Shown here: piece by piece, positions 6,955 to 15,388 of the stretch
Layout: each line of letters opens with the position of its first letter
Position numbering within the stretch: position 1 is the first letter of the stretch
NCBI GenBank assembly: GCA_023460055.1
Contig: JAEWRJ010000144.1
Location: 1-38,716, forward strand
From: Bacillota bacterium
GTDB taxonomy: Bacteria; Bacillota; Clostridia; Christensenellales; Aristaeellaceae
Direction: 5' to 3'
Length of the DNA stretch: 38,716 nucleotides
Translations under genes and position numbers: made by a program
Notes under the pieces: model-generated
What the model was told of the DNA's origin: nothing
The model's input: the letters and a program-made list of their open reading frames with translations, nothing else
Databases searched by the model: none

Positions 6955-7992
6955 TTAACCTATCTTCAAACAGTCCTTCGCCAGCGCTTTCGCCGTTTTC
7001 ATGGCGGTCGGGAAGGGTAGGTCATCCATTTCATCCGCGTCAACCCAAAGGCCGTCGCAGGGCGTCTGATCACACTGTACATCAGCTAGGTAAACCGTCA
7101 TATGCCACACCCGGTGGGTGAAGACATGCCTCGCCTGACCGATCTGCGCGAGACTAATTGGGTGAATGCCACGGGCCTTCAGGTTTTTCTGAATATCTGA
7201 TGGTGTATCATGGTTTTCCAGCAAGTAGAATACATAGAGCCCCTTGAGCAGGGCCTCGCTTCGTCTGGCAATAAATATCCTGCCCTTGTGTCTGAGCAGC
7301 ACGACTGCCATGGGAACATCCTTCGGCGGCTTTTTCCGCGGCAATACAGGCAGGGCCTCGGGCTCGCCTTCCCGGTATGCCCGGCAGTGGGCAGTCAGGG
7401 GACAGGCGGCGCAATCCGGCGTGCCCGGCAGGCAGACGGTAGCGCCCAGATCCATCAGGGCTTGGTTCATATCCCCTGCCCGGGGCACGGGCATCAGGTT
7501 TCTGCCCAATTCATAAAGCCTTCGGCGAACGGACGGGATGCCGATATCCTCTTCTATCAGATACAAGCGGCTGAGCACGCGGTTGAGGTTGCCATCCATC
7601 GCGGGCACCGGCTCGTCATAAGCGATGGAAGCGATGGCCGCCGCTGTATAGGGGCCGATGCCGGGCAGCGCCTGCAGTTCCGACGCCGTGCGGGGAAACA
7701 GGCCGCCCTGTTCCGCTATGATTCGGGCGGTCTTGTGCAGGTTGCGCGCGCGTGAATAATACCCCAGCCCCTCCCAGGCCTTGAGCACCTGCTGCTCAGG
7801 AGCCCCGGCCAGCGCGAATACATCCGGAAACAGATCAATAAAGCGGATAAAATAACCCTCCGCTGTCTCCGTCCGCGTCTGCTGCAGCATGATCTCCGAT
7901 ATCCAGATACGGTAAGGATCACGCGCTCCGCGGAAGGCAAAAACTCGCTTGTTCCGATCGTACCAATTAAGCAAATCAGTCGTAATGGTCAT
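6955..7992 (-). CDS. mutY: A/G-specific adenine glycosylase MutY
   Basis: A 345-residue DNA repair glycosylase that removes adenine mispaired with 8-oxoguanine. The HhH-GPD fold is clear: WISEIMLQQTRTET with the catalytic Glu, the helix-hairpin-helix LQALPGIGPYTAAAIAS, and PAMDGNLNRVLSRL with the catalytic Asp. The [4Fe-4S] loop has the pattern C-x6-C-x2-C-x5-C (CLPGTPDCAACPLTAHC). The C-terminal NUDIX-like domain that recognises 8-oxoG follows from about residue 230 (PMAVVLLRHKGRIFIARR). The start at 7992 (MTITTDLLNWYDRNKR) matches the family N-terminus, but no convincing ribosome site precedes it; a longer frame reaching 8064 reads into an IS30 relic. The insertion may have replaced the native upstream region. 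Confidence 0.95.
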   Translation of the reverse strand: MTITTDLLNWYDRNKRVFAFRGARDPYRIWISEIMLQQTRTETAEGYFIRFIDLFPDVFALAGAPEQQVLKAWEGLGYYSRARNLHKTARIIAEQGGLFPRTASELQALPGIGPYTAAAIASIAYDEPVPAMDGNLNRVLSRLYLIEEDIGIPSVRRRLYELGRNLMPVPRAGDMNQALMDLGATVCLPGTPDCAACPLTAHCRAYREGEPEALPVLPRKKPPKDVPMAVVLLRHKGRIFIARRSEALLKGLYVFYLLENHDTPSDIQKNLKARGIHPISLAQIGQARHVFTHRVWHMTVYLADVQCDQTPCDGLWVDADEMDDLPFPTAMKTAKALAKDCLKIG

Positions 7993-8290
7993 GGAGGAAT
8001 TATACGGTATTTGGGGGAGGAATGGTAGAGATATGACAGGAAGTTCTTTTGATAAGTCATCCAATACTGCTCATTGCGTCTGACGTAGTTTGACGCTCTG
8101 ACGGTGATGTGCTTTTTCATCTCCTTGGATACAGTTGTCTGGTCCTTGCCGATCCTTCGTCCAATGGCGTTGAAAGTCATCCCGTGGTCCAGACACTCTT
8201 GAATCTCATTGCGTGTTTCCAAAGCCAGATGCTTGTTCTTTGTTATCCTTAAGTCTGTCTTCTCTCTCCATCCCCCGAGAGCTTCCCAGA
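7989..8290 (-). pseudogene. IS30-family transposase remnant (N-terminal fragment)
   Basis: The minus strand encodes a clear IS30-type N-terminus: KNKHLALETRNEIQECL, then HGMTFNAIGRRIGKDQTTVSKE, the HTH_38 DNA-binding helix. The similarity holds for about 60 residues and is lost after YVRRNEQ; no DDE catalytic domain follows and the frame stops at 7989 at the mutY boundary. Upstream the same frame stays open without a clear ATG (KTDLRITKNKH). The element is therefore a decayed insertion whose 3' end was lost next to mutY. Confidence 0.75.
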
Positions 8291-8404
8291 CTAAATTCTA
8301 CTTCATTTGGTTTCCCAGGTTACATTCCACCTTCTCGTCCACTGTGGAAGTTACTCGGGGAATTAACCTATAAATGATTATTTGGATAGGATACTGCGCG
8401 CTCA

Positions 8405-8433
8405 TTGACATGGAGGGGCGGCATGCTTATAAT
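8405..8433 (+). promoter_or_regulatory. Promoter of the arsenic operon
   Basis: A perfect TTGACA (8405-8410), a 17-base spacer and a perfect TATAAT (8428-8433). Both hexamers match the sigma-A consensus, as expected for a tightly repressed operon. Confidence 0.92.
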
Positions 8434-8440
8434 CCATCAT

Positions 8441-8456
8441 ATCAACTATTATTGAT
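8441..8456. promoter_or_regulatory. ArsR operator
   Basis: ATCAA-CTATTA-TTGAT, a perfect 5-bp dyad matching the usual ArsR half-site (ATCAA n6 TTGAT). It overlaps the expected transcription start just after the -10 box and lies 12 bases before the arsR start codon, so bound ArsR would block initiation. Confidence 0.88.
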
Positions 8457-8468
8457 TTGGAGAATGCC

Positions 8469-8792
8469 GTGTCATCATCCTATGTTAAGAACGCGAAGGT
8501 CTTCAAGGCGCTGTGCGATGATAAGCGCTTGAAGATACTGGAGATCCTGCAGGGGGGAGAACAGTGCGTCTGCAAGCTGTACGAGCCGCTTGGCCTGCCG
8601 CAGTCCACCCTCAGCTATCACCTGAAAATCCTGTGTGAGTCGGGCATCGTAGAGGGGCGCCAGGACGGCAAGTGGACCTATTACCGTATCAGCGGGGAGG
8701 GAAGCCGGGCGGCGGCGGACCTGCTTGTTAGGCTGACCGAGGTGGCTAAGGAGGAAAGCACCGCGCGGATGGAATGCTGCGGGACAACATAA
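8469..8792 (+). CDS. arsR: ArsR-family arsenite-responsive repressor
   Basis: A 107-residue winged-helix repressor of the ArsR/SmtB family. The metalloid site is QCVCKLYEPLGLPQSTLSYHLKIL, a variant of the ELCVCDL motif with two cysteines in helix alpha-3, followed by the recognition helix. The wing is EGRQDGKWTYYRIS. The C-terminus carries an extra Cys pair (MECCGTT) that could add a third thiol ligand. The GTG at 8469 is chosen because GGAG lies seven bases upstream; the in-frame TTG at 8457 would place the start inside the operator. It heads the cluster with ArsP and ACR3 and is probably autoregulated through the 8441-8456 dyad. Confidence 0.93.
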   Translation: MSSSYVKNAKVFKALCDDKRLKILEILQGGEQCVCKLYEPLGLPQSTLSYHLKILCESGIVEGRQDGKWTYYRISGEGSRAAADLLVRLTEVAKEESTARMECCGTT

Positions 8793-8860
8793 AGCGCCAG
8801 GACGAAGCCGAAGGTATGATCAAATAAGAAAAGAGATAATATAGAGTTCGAACAGTCAGC

Positions 8861-9859
8861 ATGATATGGGATTTTATACAGAATCAAGTATTGGGGATGA
8901 AATGGCTCAACGTGCTGATTGGCGAGGGTTTGTCAGCGGCCGGCCTGGATATAGCGAATCGCTGGGTGGGCAGCCTCCAGTTTTTCCTGTATGACGTTAT
9001 CAAGATCGTCATGCTGCTGTGCACCCTGATCTTCTTGATCAGCTACGTCCAAAGCTATTTTCCGCCTGAGCGCAGCAAGAAGATATTGGGCCGCTTTCAT
9101 GGCATTGGGGCAAACGTCATTGCCGCCCTGCTGGGTACGGTGACGCCATTTTGTTCCTGCTCGTCCATCCCCTTGTTCATCGGCTTCACCTCCGCGGGCC
9201 TGCCGCTGGGTGTAACCTTCTCCTTCCTGATCTCCTCGCCCATGGTGGACCTGGGCTCGCTGGTGCTGCTGATGAGCATTTTCGGCGCGCCTGTGGCAAT
9301 CATCTATGTGCTGCTTGGGCTGGTCATCGCGGTGATCGGCGGTACCATCATCGAAAAGCTGCATATGGAGCGTCATGTGGAAAGCTTTATCTTGACCGCG
9401 GGGAAGGTGGATATTGAATCACCTGACCTGACAAGGCGGGATCGTATCGTGTACGCCAAGGAGCAGATGCTGGCCACCTTCAAGAAAGTCTTCCCCTATA
9501 TTCTCATTGGTGTCGGCATCGGCGCGGTGATCCACAACTGGATTCCCGAAGCGTGGATTTCAACTGTCCTTGGCAGTAGAAACCCCTTTGGCGTGGTGCT
9601 GGCGACCCTGATCGGCGTGCCGATGTACGGGGACATCTTTGGCACCATCCCCATCGCGGAGGCACTGCTGGGCAAGGGGGCGCTGCTGGGCAGCATCCTC
9701 TCCTTCATGATGGCTGTGACGACGCTGTCCCTGCCTTCCATGATCATGCTGAGAAAGGCTGTCAAACCCAGGCTGCTGGCGTTGTTCATCGCCATCTGTT
9801 CCATTGGCATCATCATCGTGGGGTATTTCTTCAACTTTATTCAGGGATACATACTGTAA
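8861..9859 (+). CDS. ArsP-type permease (DUF318/UPF0718)
   Basis: A 332-residue membrane protein of the DUF318 permease family, whose studied members (ArsP) export trivalent organoarsenicals. About eight hydrophobic segments can be seen. The diagnostic motif TPFCSCSSIPLFIGF occurs near residue 100 with paired cysteines, followed by GLPLGVTFSFLISSPMVD. The second half repeats the pattern (GVPMYGDIFGTIPIAEALL), as in the internal duplication of the family. It lies 68 bases after arsR in the same direction, behind the operon promoter. The substrate could be methylated or inorganic arsenic or another thiophilic compound; arsenic is inferred from the neighbours. Confidence 0.9.
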   Translation: MIWDFIQNQVLGMKWLNVLIGEGLSAAGLDIANRWVGSLQFFLYDVIKIVMLLCTLIFLISYVQSYFPPERSKKILGRFHGIGANVIAALLGTVTPFCSCSSIPLFIGFTSAGLPLGVTFSFLISSPMVDLGSLVLLMSIFGAPVAIIYVLLGLVIAVIGGTIIEKLHMERHVESFILTAGKVDIESPDLTRRDRIVYAKEQMLATFKKVFPYILIGVGIGAVIHNWIPEAWISTVLGSRNPFGVVLATLIGVPMYGDIFGTIPIAEALLGKGALLGSILSFMMAVTTLSLPSMIMLRKAVKPRLLALFIAICSIGIIIVGYFFNFIQGYIL

Positions 9860-9872
9860 GGAGGCCGTTTAT

Positions 9873-10133
9873 ATGGCTGAAACACTGTGCTCAGTCATGG
9901 ACCCGATGCCTGCGCTGAACTCGGAACCGGCAAGGGAACATTGGCTGAATATCTCTGCCTCGATTTGAACACCTGCGAGCGGTGTATCGGGACAGACCTT
10001 GAACTGGTTGAAGTGCTTCATGTCCTGGGCCCCGCGCTGCGGCCGGCCGGTGAAGGAGAATGGCTGTGGAGGCTGTGCCTGCAAAGACTACAGAGGGGAG
10101 CGCTATATGTCATCTGTCAACAAAAATCCATAA
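9873..10133 (+). pseudogene. Decayed DUF2703-like arsenic-operon gene
   Basis: A ribosome site (TAAGGAGG) and ATG at 9873 open a frame that stops after 31 codons (9966-9968). In the frame two bases on, the segment LAEYLCLDLNTCERCIG, then TDLELVEVLHVLGPAL, is a clear match in style to DUF2703 proteins common in ars operons. After about 10045 the likely continuation is back in the first frame (GRPVKENGCGGCACKDYRG, ending in TAA at 10131). The middle of the usual domain (about 40 residues between these blocks) appears to be missing. Two frame changes and an internal deletion point to a pseudogene. A sequencing error could explain one shift but not the deletion. Confidence 0.6.
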
Positions 10134-10155
10134 AAATAGTCGGGAGGACATCAAC

Positions 10156-10510
10156 ATGGCATTGTTTGGAACGAAAGGAACAACCCGCGGCTTTATCATG
10201 CTGCGAGGGCTGCGCGGACTGCGCCCCGGGGAACACGGCAAAGGAGAAGACCACGGCATCAGAAGGGCCCTCGGTCAAGATACTGGGCAGCGGCTGCGCC
10301 AAGTGCAACACGCTGGAGGCTTCAACCAAGGCGGCCCTGGCGCAGCTTGGCATGGACACGTCCATCGATCATGTGACGGATTTTTCCAAGATCGCGGCTT
10401 ATGGCGTGATGACGACACCGGCCCTTGTGGTCGATGGCAAGGTCGTCTCCTTTGGCAAAATGCTGAAGCCCGATGAAGTCGCGGCCATCCTGCGCAAGGC
10501 GCGCGGCTGA
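10156..10510 (+). pseudogene. Small thioredoxin-like redox protein with an apparent frameshift
   Basis: The C-terminal 77 residues form a complete small thioredoxin of the redox-active disulfide type: SVKILGSGCAKCNTLEAST (active site CAKC), DHVTDFSKIAAYGVMTTPALVVDGKVVS with the cis-Pro, and a final helix. A Cys-rich lead (SCCEGCADCAPG) precedes it. The only good start, ATG at 10156 behind CGGGAGG, reads MALFGTKGTTRG, the usual N-terminus of these ars-operon proteins, but in the +1-offset frame. A one-base shift between about 10178 and 10195 is needed to join them. It could be a true lesion, a sequence error, or recoding. Without the shift the frame from 9887 also runs through the whole region. 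Confidence 0.65.
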
Positions 10511-10548
10511 GGGACACCGGTTCCAGATATTAGACAATCGGAGGCATT

Positions 10549-11592
10549 ATGGAAAAGAAACAAAGCGGCATCGGCTTTTTTGAGAAGTACCTGACCCTGT
10601 GGGTGCTGCTGTGCATGGCCGCGGGTGTGCTGATCGGGCAGTACCTGCCGGGCATTCCGGCCTTCCTGGGGCGATTTGAGTATGCCAATGTGTCCATCCC
10701 CATCGCCATCCTGATATGGCTGATGATCTACCCCATGATGCTGAAGGTAGACTTCCAGAGCGTCAGGGATGTCGGAAAGAACCCCAAGGGACTGTACGTG
10801 ACCTGGGTGACCAACTGGCTCATCAAGCCCTTTACCATGTTTGGCATCGCGTGGTTCTTCTTCTATGTGGTGTTCAAAGCCCTGATCCCTGCCGACCTGG
10901 CAAAAAGCTACTTGGCCGGAGCCATCCTGCTGGGTGCTGCGCCCTGCACGGCGATGGTGTTCGTATGGAGTCACCTGACAAAGGGCAACCCCGCCTACAC
11001 TGTGGTGCAGGTTGCTACCAACGACCTGATCATCCTGGTGGCCTTCACCCCCATCGTGGCCTTCCTGCTGGGCGTGGGCGGGGTGCAGATCCCCTGGGAT
11101 ACGCTGATCCTGTCCGTGGTGCTGTTTGTGGTGATCCCGCTGACCGGCGGCATCATCACCCGCACAAGGATGATCAAGCGCAGGGGAGAAGCGTACTTCA
11201 AGGATGTGTTCCTGCCCAAATGGAGCAACATCACAGTTGCCGGCCTGCTGCTGACCCTGGTGATCATCTTCTCCTTCCAGGGCAAAGTGATCATTGACAA
11301 CCCCCTGCACATCCTGCTGATCGCCGTTCCGCTGACGATCCAGACTTTCCTGATCTTCTTTATCGCCTATTTCGCGAGCAGGGCTTTGAAGCTCCGGCAT
11401 GACATCGCGGCACCCGCCGGCATGATCGGCGCGTCCAACTTCTTTGAACTGGCGGTTGCAGTGGCCATTTCCCTCTTCGGCGCGCAAAGCCCGGTGGCTC
11501 TGGCCACCATCGTAGGCGTGCTGGTGGAGGTCCCCGTGATGCTGGCGCTTGTGAAGATCGCCAACCGCACGAAAGGATGGTTCCCCGCGTGA
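10549..11592 (+). CDS. acr3: Arsenite efflux transporter ACR3
   Basis: A 347-residue arsenite permease of the ACR3 (bile/arsenite/riboflavin transporter) family with about ten transmembrane helices. It begins GFFEKYLTLWVLLCMAAGVLIG, the family hallmark. The conserved translocation cysteine is in LLGAAPCTAMVFVWS, and GASNFFELAVAVAISLFG near the C-terminus carries the conserved Asn and Glu. The length is normal. It expels As(III) from the cytoplasm using the proton gradient. The start is supported by GGAGG 6 bases ahead. It is the last gene of the arsR cluster; no arsC arsenate reductase is seen, so the cell may rely on reduced arsenic outside or on an arsC elsewhere. Confidence 0.96.
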   Translation: MEKKQSGIGFFEKYLTLWVLLCMAAGVLIGQYLPGIPAFLGRFEYANVSIPIAILIWLMIYPMMLKVDFQSVRDVGKNPKGLYVTWVTNWLIKPFTMFGIAWFFFYVVFKALIPADLAKSYLAGAILLGAAPCTAMVFVWSHLTKGNPAYTVVQVATNDLIILVAFTPIVAFLLGVGGVQIPWDTLILSVVLFVVIPLTGGIITRTRMIKRRGEAYFKDVFLPKWSNITVAGLLLTLVIIFSFQGKVIIDNPLHILLIAVPLTIQTFLIFFIAYFASRALKLRHDIAAPAGMIGASNFFELAVAVAISLFGAQSPVALATIVGVLVEVPVMLALVKIANRTKGWFPA

Positions 11593-11633
11593 GCAAGCCA
11601 AAGGTCGCCTTTATATGCGTCCATAACTCCTGA

Positions 11634-12527
11634 TCATGCCGGGTGACTGTGCCGGATCACAATGGTATCAAGGACGGATATGGCGGAGCCTGCCAGCATG
11701 ATCAACAGCGCCAGGACATACAGGCGGCTGATCGCTTCTCCGATGATGACCAAGGACAGGAGAGCCCCGATAAAAGGCGCGATGGCGTAGTAGGCGCTGG
11801 TCTTCGCCGCGCCCAGTTCCTTCTGCGCCCTGACATACAGAAAAATGCTCAAGCCGTAGGCTACGAAGCCAAGCATCAGAGTGACCAGCGCGAACCGCGC
11901 CTGGGGGAACCGCTCCGCGCGGATGAGCGCCACGATGGCCGAACCCAGCCCGGAGAAGATGCCCTTGAGGGTGACGATCTGGTAGGTGTTTTTGGAGGAA
12001 AGCTTCCTGGTCAGGTTGTTTTCAAAGCCCCAGCATACAGCCGCCGCCAGGATGAACAAGGAACCATAGGAAAACTCAAAGCTCGACAGATCCTCAACCG
12101 ACAGCAGCATGCTGGACAGTGTGATCAGCGCGATTGCTATCCACAGGCGGGCGGAGACCGCCTCCTTGAACACGACCAGCGCAATCAATGATGTGGCGAC
12201 GATCTCAAAGTTATTGAGCAGGGAGGCGTTCGCCGCGGTCGCGCTTGTCAGGCCGATCATCAGGAGGATGGGCGCTATGATATCCAGCGCGATCATGCCA
12301 ACGGTGGACGGTATATCTTTGCGTCCAAGCTTTTCATGCCCGGCATGCCGGCTGCTTCCACCCAGCAGATAGATCAGCCCGATCCCGATGCCCGCGCCGA
12401 AATAGAGGAGCGACGCCATGGAAGCCGGCCCTGCTTCCTTTAACAGCAGCTTTGAAAAGGGCATGTTGAGCGCGTACAGCACAGCCGCGAAAACGGCGTA
12501 GAGGATAGCGGTCACTTTTTTACTCAC
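11634..12527 (-). CDS. EamA/DMT-family transporter
   Basis: A 297-residue drug/metabolite transporter with ten predicted helices in two EamA repeats. The first repeat begins ILYAVFAAVLYALNMPFSKLLL; the second begins YGSLFILAAAVCWGFENNLTRKL. The motif LGAAKTSAYYAIAPFIGALLSLVIIGE is the typical end of an EamA repeat. The start is GTG at 12527 with GGAGGG 9 bases upstream. It converges with acr3 and is not part of that operon. Substrates of this family range from amino acids to nucleotides and cannot be named from sequence. Confidence 0.9.
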   Translation of the reverse strand: MSKKVTAILYAVFAAVLYALNMPFSKLLLKEAGPASMASLLYFGAGIGIGLIYLLGGSSRHAGHEKLGRKDIPSTVGMIALDIIAPILLMIGLTSATAANASLLNNFEIVATSLIALVVFKEAVSARLWIAIALITLSSMLLSVEDLSSFEFSYGSLFILAAAVCWGFENNLTRKLSSKNTYQIVTLKGIFSGLGSAIVALIRAERFPQARFALVTLMLGFVAYGLSIFLYVRAQKELGAAKTSAYYAIAPFIGALLSLVIIGEAISRLYVLALLIMLAGSAISVLDTIVIRHSHPA

Positions 12528-12603
12528 GGATACAGTCCCTCCCGCGCCATGATTATCAGGTCATGGCGCTCCGGATTCGGCGATTCATAAAACCCATCAG
12601 GGT

Positions 12604-13623
12604 TCACAATTTCTCTTTGTATCCTCTCCTGTAGGCCTTGGTGACCAGGTCTTCCCTGCCAAAGCGCAGGGCCAGGTCGTTCATTTTATTCGGGTTCCTC
12701 AGCAACTCGCGGCCCAGGGCGATCAGGTCGCAGCGGCCTTCCTCCAGGGCATTCATGATCAGCTGATCCTCATCGATGAAGCCGACGCCGATGACGGGCA
12801 GGCCGGTGCCGCGCCTGATCTCCTCAGCCAGGGGCAGCATGTAACCGGGATAGACGTGTACATCGGCTTTCTGCAGCGCGCCGCTGGAGACATGCACCAT
12901 GTCGATCTTGCCCTCGAGCGTGTTCAGCCAGTTTACCCAATCGGAGACTGCCACGCTGCCCCGGAGCCAATCTGTCGCGGAGATACGGATCCACAGGGGC
13001 TTTTCTTCCGGCCACCGCGCGGACACCTCGTCCGCCACCCGGCGCAGGAACAGTGACCTATCCTGGCCATAGACATCCCGCCGCTGGTTAGAGAGGGGGC
13101 TTAAAAACTGGTGGATCAGGTAGCCGTGGGCGCCGTGAAGCTCCAGGCCGTCAAAGCCCGCCTCGTTCGCCCGTCCGGCGGCCCGCGCGAAGGCATTGAT
13201 GACCGCGTCGATCTGCGCCGGGGTCATCTCTTCGTAGTCGACCGGGTGTTCATTATAAGGGACGGCGCTGGGGGCCAGGTGGGGGAATACGGCGGTCTGG
13301 GATTTGCGGCCCGCGTGGTTGATCTGCAGGGCAATTTTGGCCCCCTGGCTGTGTACCATGTCCACCAGGCGCTTCATGCCCTCGATCTGGGCGTCATCCC
13401 ACAGGCCCAGGCATTGGTCGGTGATGCGGCCTTCGGACGTGACGCCCGTGGCTTCCACGATGACCAGGCCAACTCCGCCGATGGCGCGGGCTGTGTAGTG
13501 CGCCAGGTGGAAATCGTTCACCAGGCCTGTGCCGGGCTCTGCCGAATACATGCACATGGGCGGCATGACCAGGCGGTTTTTGAGCGTTATATTCTTAAGG
13601 GTAAATGATTCAAACAGTTTCAA
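12604..13623 (-). CDS. NADH:flavin oxidoreductase, old yellow enzyme family (YqjM/NamA-like)
   Basis: A 339-residue FMN-dependent ene-reductase. Motifs of the YqjM subgroup are clear: KNRLVMPPMCMYSA near residue 17 (with the redox-tuning Cys), LQINHAGRKS near 100, DGLELHGAHGYLIHQFLSPLSNQR with the active-site His pair, and GLPVIGVGF then GRELLRNP near the end for phosphate binding. It probably reduces activated C=C bonds. The start is TTG at 13623, supported by AGGAG seven bases ahead, and it overlaps the end of the upstream EamA gene by 14 bases, so translation is coupled. It is the last gene of the operon that begins with the unknown gene at 16643. Confidence 0.93.
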   Translation of the reverse strand: MKLFESFTLKNITLKNRLVMPPMCMYSAEPGTGLVNDFHLAHYTARAIGGVGLVIVEATGVTSEGRITDQCLGLWDDAQIEGMKRLVDMVHSQGAKIALQINHAGRKSQTAVFPHLAPSAVPYNEHPVDYEEMTPAQIDAVINAFARAAGRANEAGFDGLELHGAHGYLIHQFLSPLSNQRRDVYGQDRSLFLRRVADEVSARWPEEKPLWIRISATDWLRGSVAVSDWVNWLNTLEGKIDMVHVSSGALQKADVHVYPGYMLPLAEEIRRGTGLPVIGVGFIDEDQLIMNALEEGRCDLIALGRELLRNPNKMNDLALRFGREDLVTKAYRRGYKEKL

Positions 13624-14515
13624 GTTTTTTCTCCTTTTTCGGGATCTGCGCCAGCTGGGCCCCGATGATGGCGATGAACATCAGCGCGCTGCCCAGGGCT
13701 TCGCGGCCCGTCATGCGCTCACCCAGGATCAGCATGCCGCCGACCAGGGCAAAGATGGCTTCGCCGCTCATGATCAGGCTGGCCACCGCGGGCGTGGTGA
13801 GGCGCTGGCCCATGATCTGCAGGGTGTAGGCGACGCCGCTTGACAGCACGCCGACATATAACAGAGGCAGCGCCGATGAAAGCAAAGCCGGCACGCTGGG
13901 GGACTCAAACAGGAACATCATCACGCTGCTGAGCAGGCCCGCCACTAAGAATTGCAGGCAGCTGAGCGCCACGCCCGATACCTTGGGCGAGTAATGATCC
14001 ACGGCCAGGATATGCCCGGTGAACACGAAGGCGCAGGCGATCAGCAGCAGATCAGCCGGATCGATGGTGAGGCTGCTCTGGACGCTGAGCAGGTACAGGC
14101 CGATGGCGGCGACCGCGATGGCCAGCCATACGGCGGGCACCACCCGCCTGCCCATGAAAATCCCCGCGATGGGCACCAGCAGGATATACAGCGCCGTCAA
14201 AAAACCGGCTTTGCCGGTCGTGGTGTAGAGCAGCGCCGCCTGCTGCAGGTTGGCGGCGACCGTCAGCAGCAGACCGCAGAGGATACCGCCTCGCAGCAGG
14301 CTTCTTTTGCTCCCTGCGCTCATCTTTACAGGCTGGTCCAGGTGTTTTTTGCGGGCGTTTTGCAGCAGGATCACAGGCACGAGCGACAGCGCGCCGATGA
14401 TGGACCGCGCGGCCATGAAGGTGAAAGGGCCGATATGCTCCATGCCCACGCTTTGGGCCACAAAGGCGGTCCCCCAGATGAGGGAAGCCAAAAGCAGCAG
14501 CAGGTTGCCCCGCAT
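13610..14515 (-). CDS. EamA/DMT-family transporter (second copy)
   Basis: A 301-residue, ten-helix DMT transporter. It opens MRGNLLLLLASLIWGTAFVAQ and has FLTALYILLVPIAGIFMGRR at the end of the first repeat. The second repeat ends with VASLIMSGEAIFALVGGMLILGERM. It differs from the 11634-12527 protein along most of its length, so it is not a recent duplicate. The ATG at 14515 follows AGGGG; a TTG at 14533 that overlaps the parB stop (TTGA) is the alternative. It lies between parB and the old yellow enzyme on the same transcript, an unusual place for an exporter. Confidence 0.9.
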   Translation of the reverse strand: MRGNLLLLLASLIWGTAFVAQSVGMEHIGPFTFMAARSIIGALSLVPVILLQNARKKHLDQPVKMSAGSKRSLLRGGILCGLLLTVAANLQQAALLYTTTGKAGFLTALYILLVPIAGIFMGRRVVPAVWLAIAVAAIGLYLLSVQSSLTIDPADLLLIACAFVFTGHILAVDHYSPKVSGVALSCLQFLVAGLLSSVMMFLFESPSVPALLSSALPLLYVGVLSSGVAYTLQIMGQRLTTPAVASLIMSGEAIFALVGGMLILGERMTGREALGSALMFIAIIGAQLAQIPKKEKKLETV

Positions 14516-14529
14516 TTGCTGCCCCTGCC

Positions 14530-15372
14530 TCAAGGAAGCACCTGCTCAAGCGCGCGGTACAGGCTGTCCAGTTCCTCAGCGCTTCCATAGCTGAGCGTCA
14601 CTCTGCCCCTGTTGAGGTCGCCCTTGATGCTGGCGCGCACACCTGTCAGCCGCTGCAGCCTGCGGGCAAAGTCATCAAGCTCCGGCGCCAGGCGTTTGGG
14701 GGCGGGTTTTTCAAGTGTTGCCTCGCCGGCCTTTTTGCACAGCGCTTCAAAAGCGCGCACGCTGAGCCCCTCCACGATGGCGCGCCGGGCCAGCTGCTCC
14801 TGCAGGGCAGCGCTCTTCACGCCGGCCAGTACCCGGGCATGGCCCTCGCTTAAGCTGCCCTCGAGCACCAGCTTTTGAAGCCCGGCGGGCAGGGTGAGCA
14901 GGCGCAGGGTGTTGGCGACGGCGGGGCGGGATTTTCCAAGCCGCCTGGCTGCTTCCTCCTGCGTCAGGCCGGCTGTGTCCATCAATTGACGGATGGCGGC
15001 GGCCTCCTCCATGGGGTTGAGATCCTCACGCTGCAGGTTCTCGATGAGGGCGGCCAGCATGCCATCTTCGTTTGACATCTCCCGCTCCACAACGGGCACG
15101 CGTTTCAGGCCCGCCAGCCGGCAGGCGCGGTAGCGCCGCTCGCCGGCGATGATGCGGTAGCGCCCCTCCACCCGCTGCACCAGGATGGGCTGCAACAGCC
15201 CGACCTCCCGGATGCTGTCCGCCAGCTGCTCCAGCGCCTCCTTGTCAAAGGCTTTGCGGGGCTGGCCGGGGTTGATATCCAGCAGGTTGATGTCCACATC
15301 CTGCCCGGCGACCTGTTCGTCTACTTGGGGCATCAGGGCATCAAGGCCCCGGCCCAGAGCGTTCTTCTTCAT
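14530..15372 (-). CDS. parB: Chromosome partitioning protein ParB (Spo0J)
   Basis: A 280-residue ParB CTPase clamp that binds parS sites and spreads near the origin. It begins MKKNALGRGLDALMP, the usual N-terminus with the Arg that stimulates ParA. The CTP-binding motifs are INPGQPRK (C-motif region), ILVQR..YRIIAGERRYRA (GERRxRA), and AALIENLQREDLNP. The parS-recognising HTH is LTQEEAARRLGKSRPAVANTLRLL. The C-terminal dimerisation segment ends near DSLYRALEQVLP. It lies 16 bases after parA. Position in an operon with parA is standard for loci near oriC. Confidence 0.97.
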   Translation of the reverse strand: MKKNALGRGLDALMPQVDEQVAGQDVDINLLDINPGQPRKAFDKEALEQLADSIREVGLLQPILVQRVEGRYRIIAGERRYRACRLAGLKRVPVVEREMSNEDGMLAALIENLQREDLNPMEEAAAIRQLMDTAGLTQEEAARRLGKSRPAVANTLRLLTLPAGLQKLVLEGSLSEGHARVLAGVKSAALQEQLARRAIVEGLSVRAFEALCKKAGEATLEKPAPKRLAPELDDFARRLQRLTGVRASIKGDLNRGRVTLSYGSAEELDSLYRALEQVLP

Positions 15373-15388
15373 CGTTCCCTCGTTATAT

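Noticed and set aside
10399..11601. 400-codon minus-strand frame opposite ACR3
   Set aside because: Low-complexity His/Gln/Asp-rich translation typical of the reverse complement of a membrane protein.
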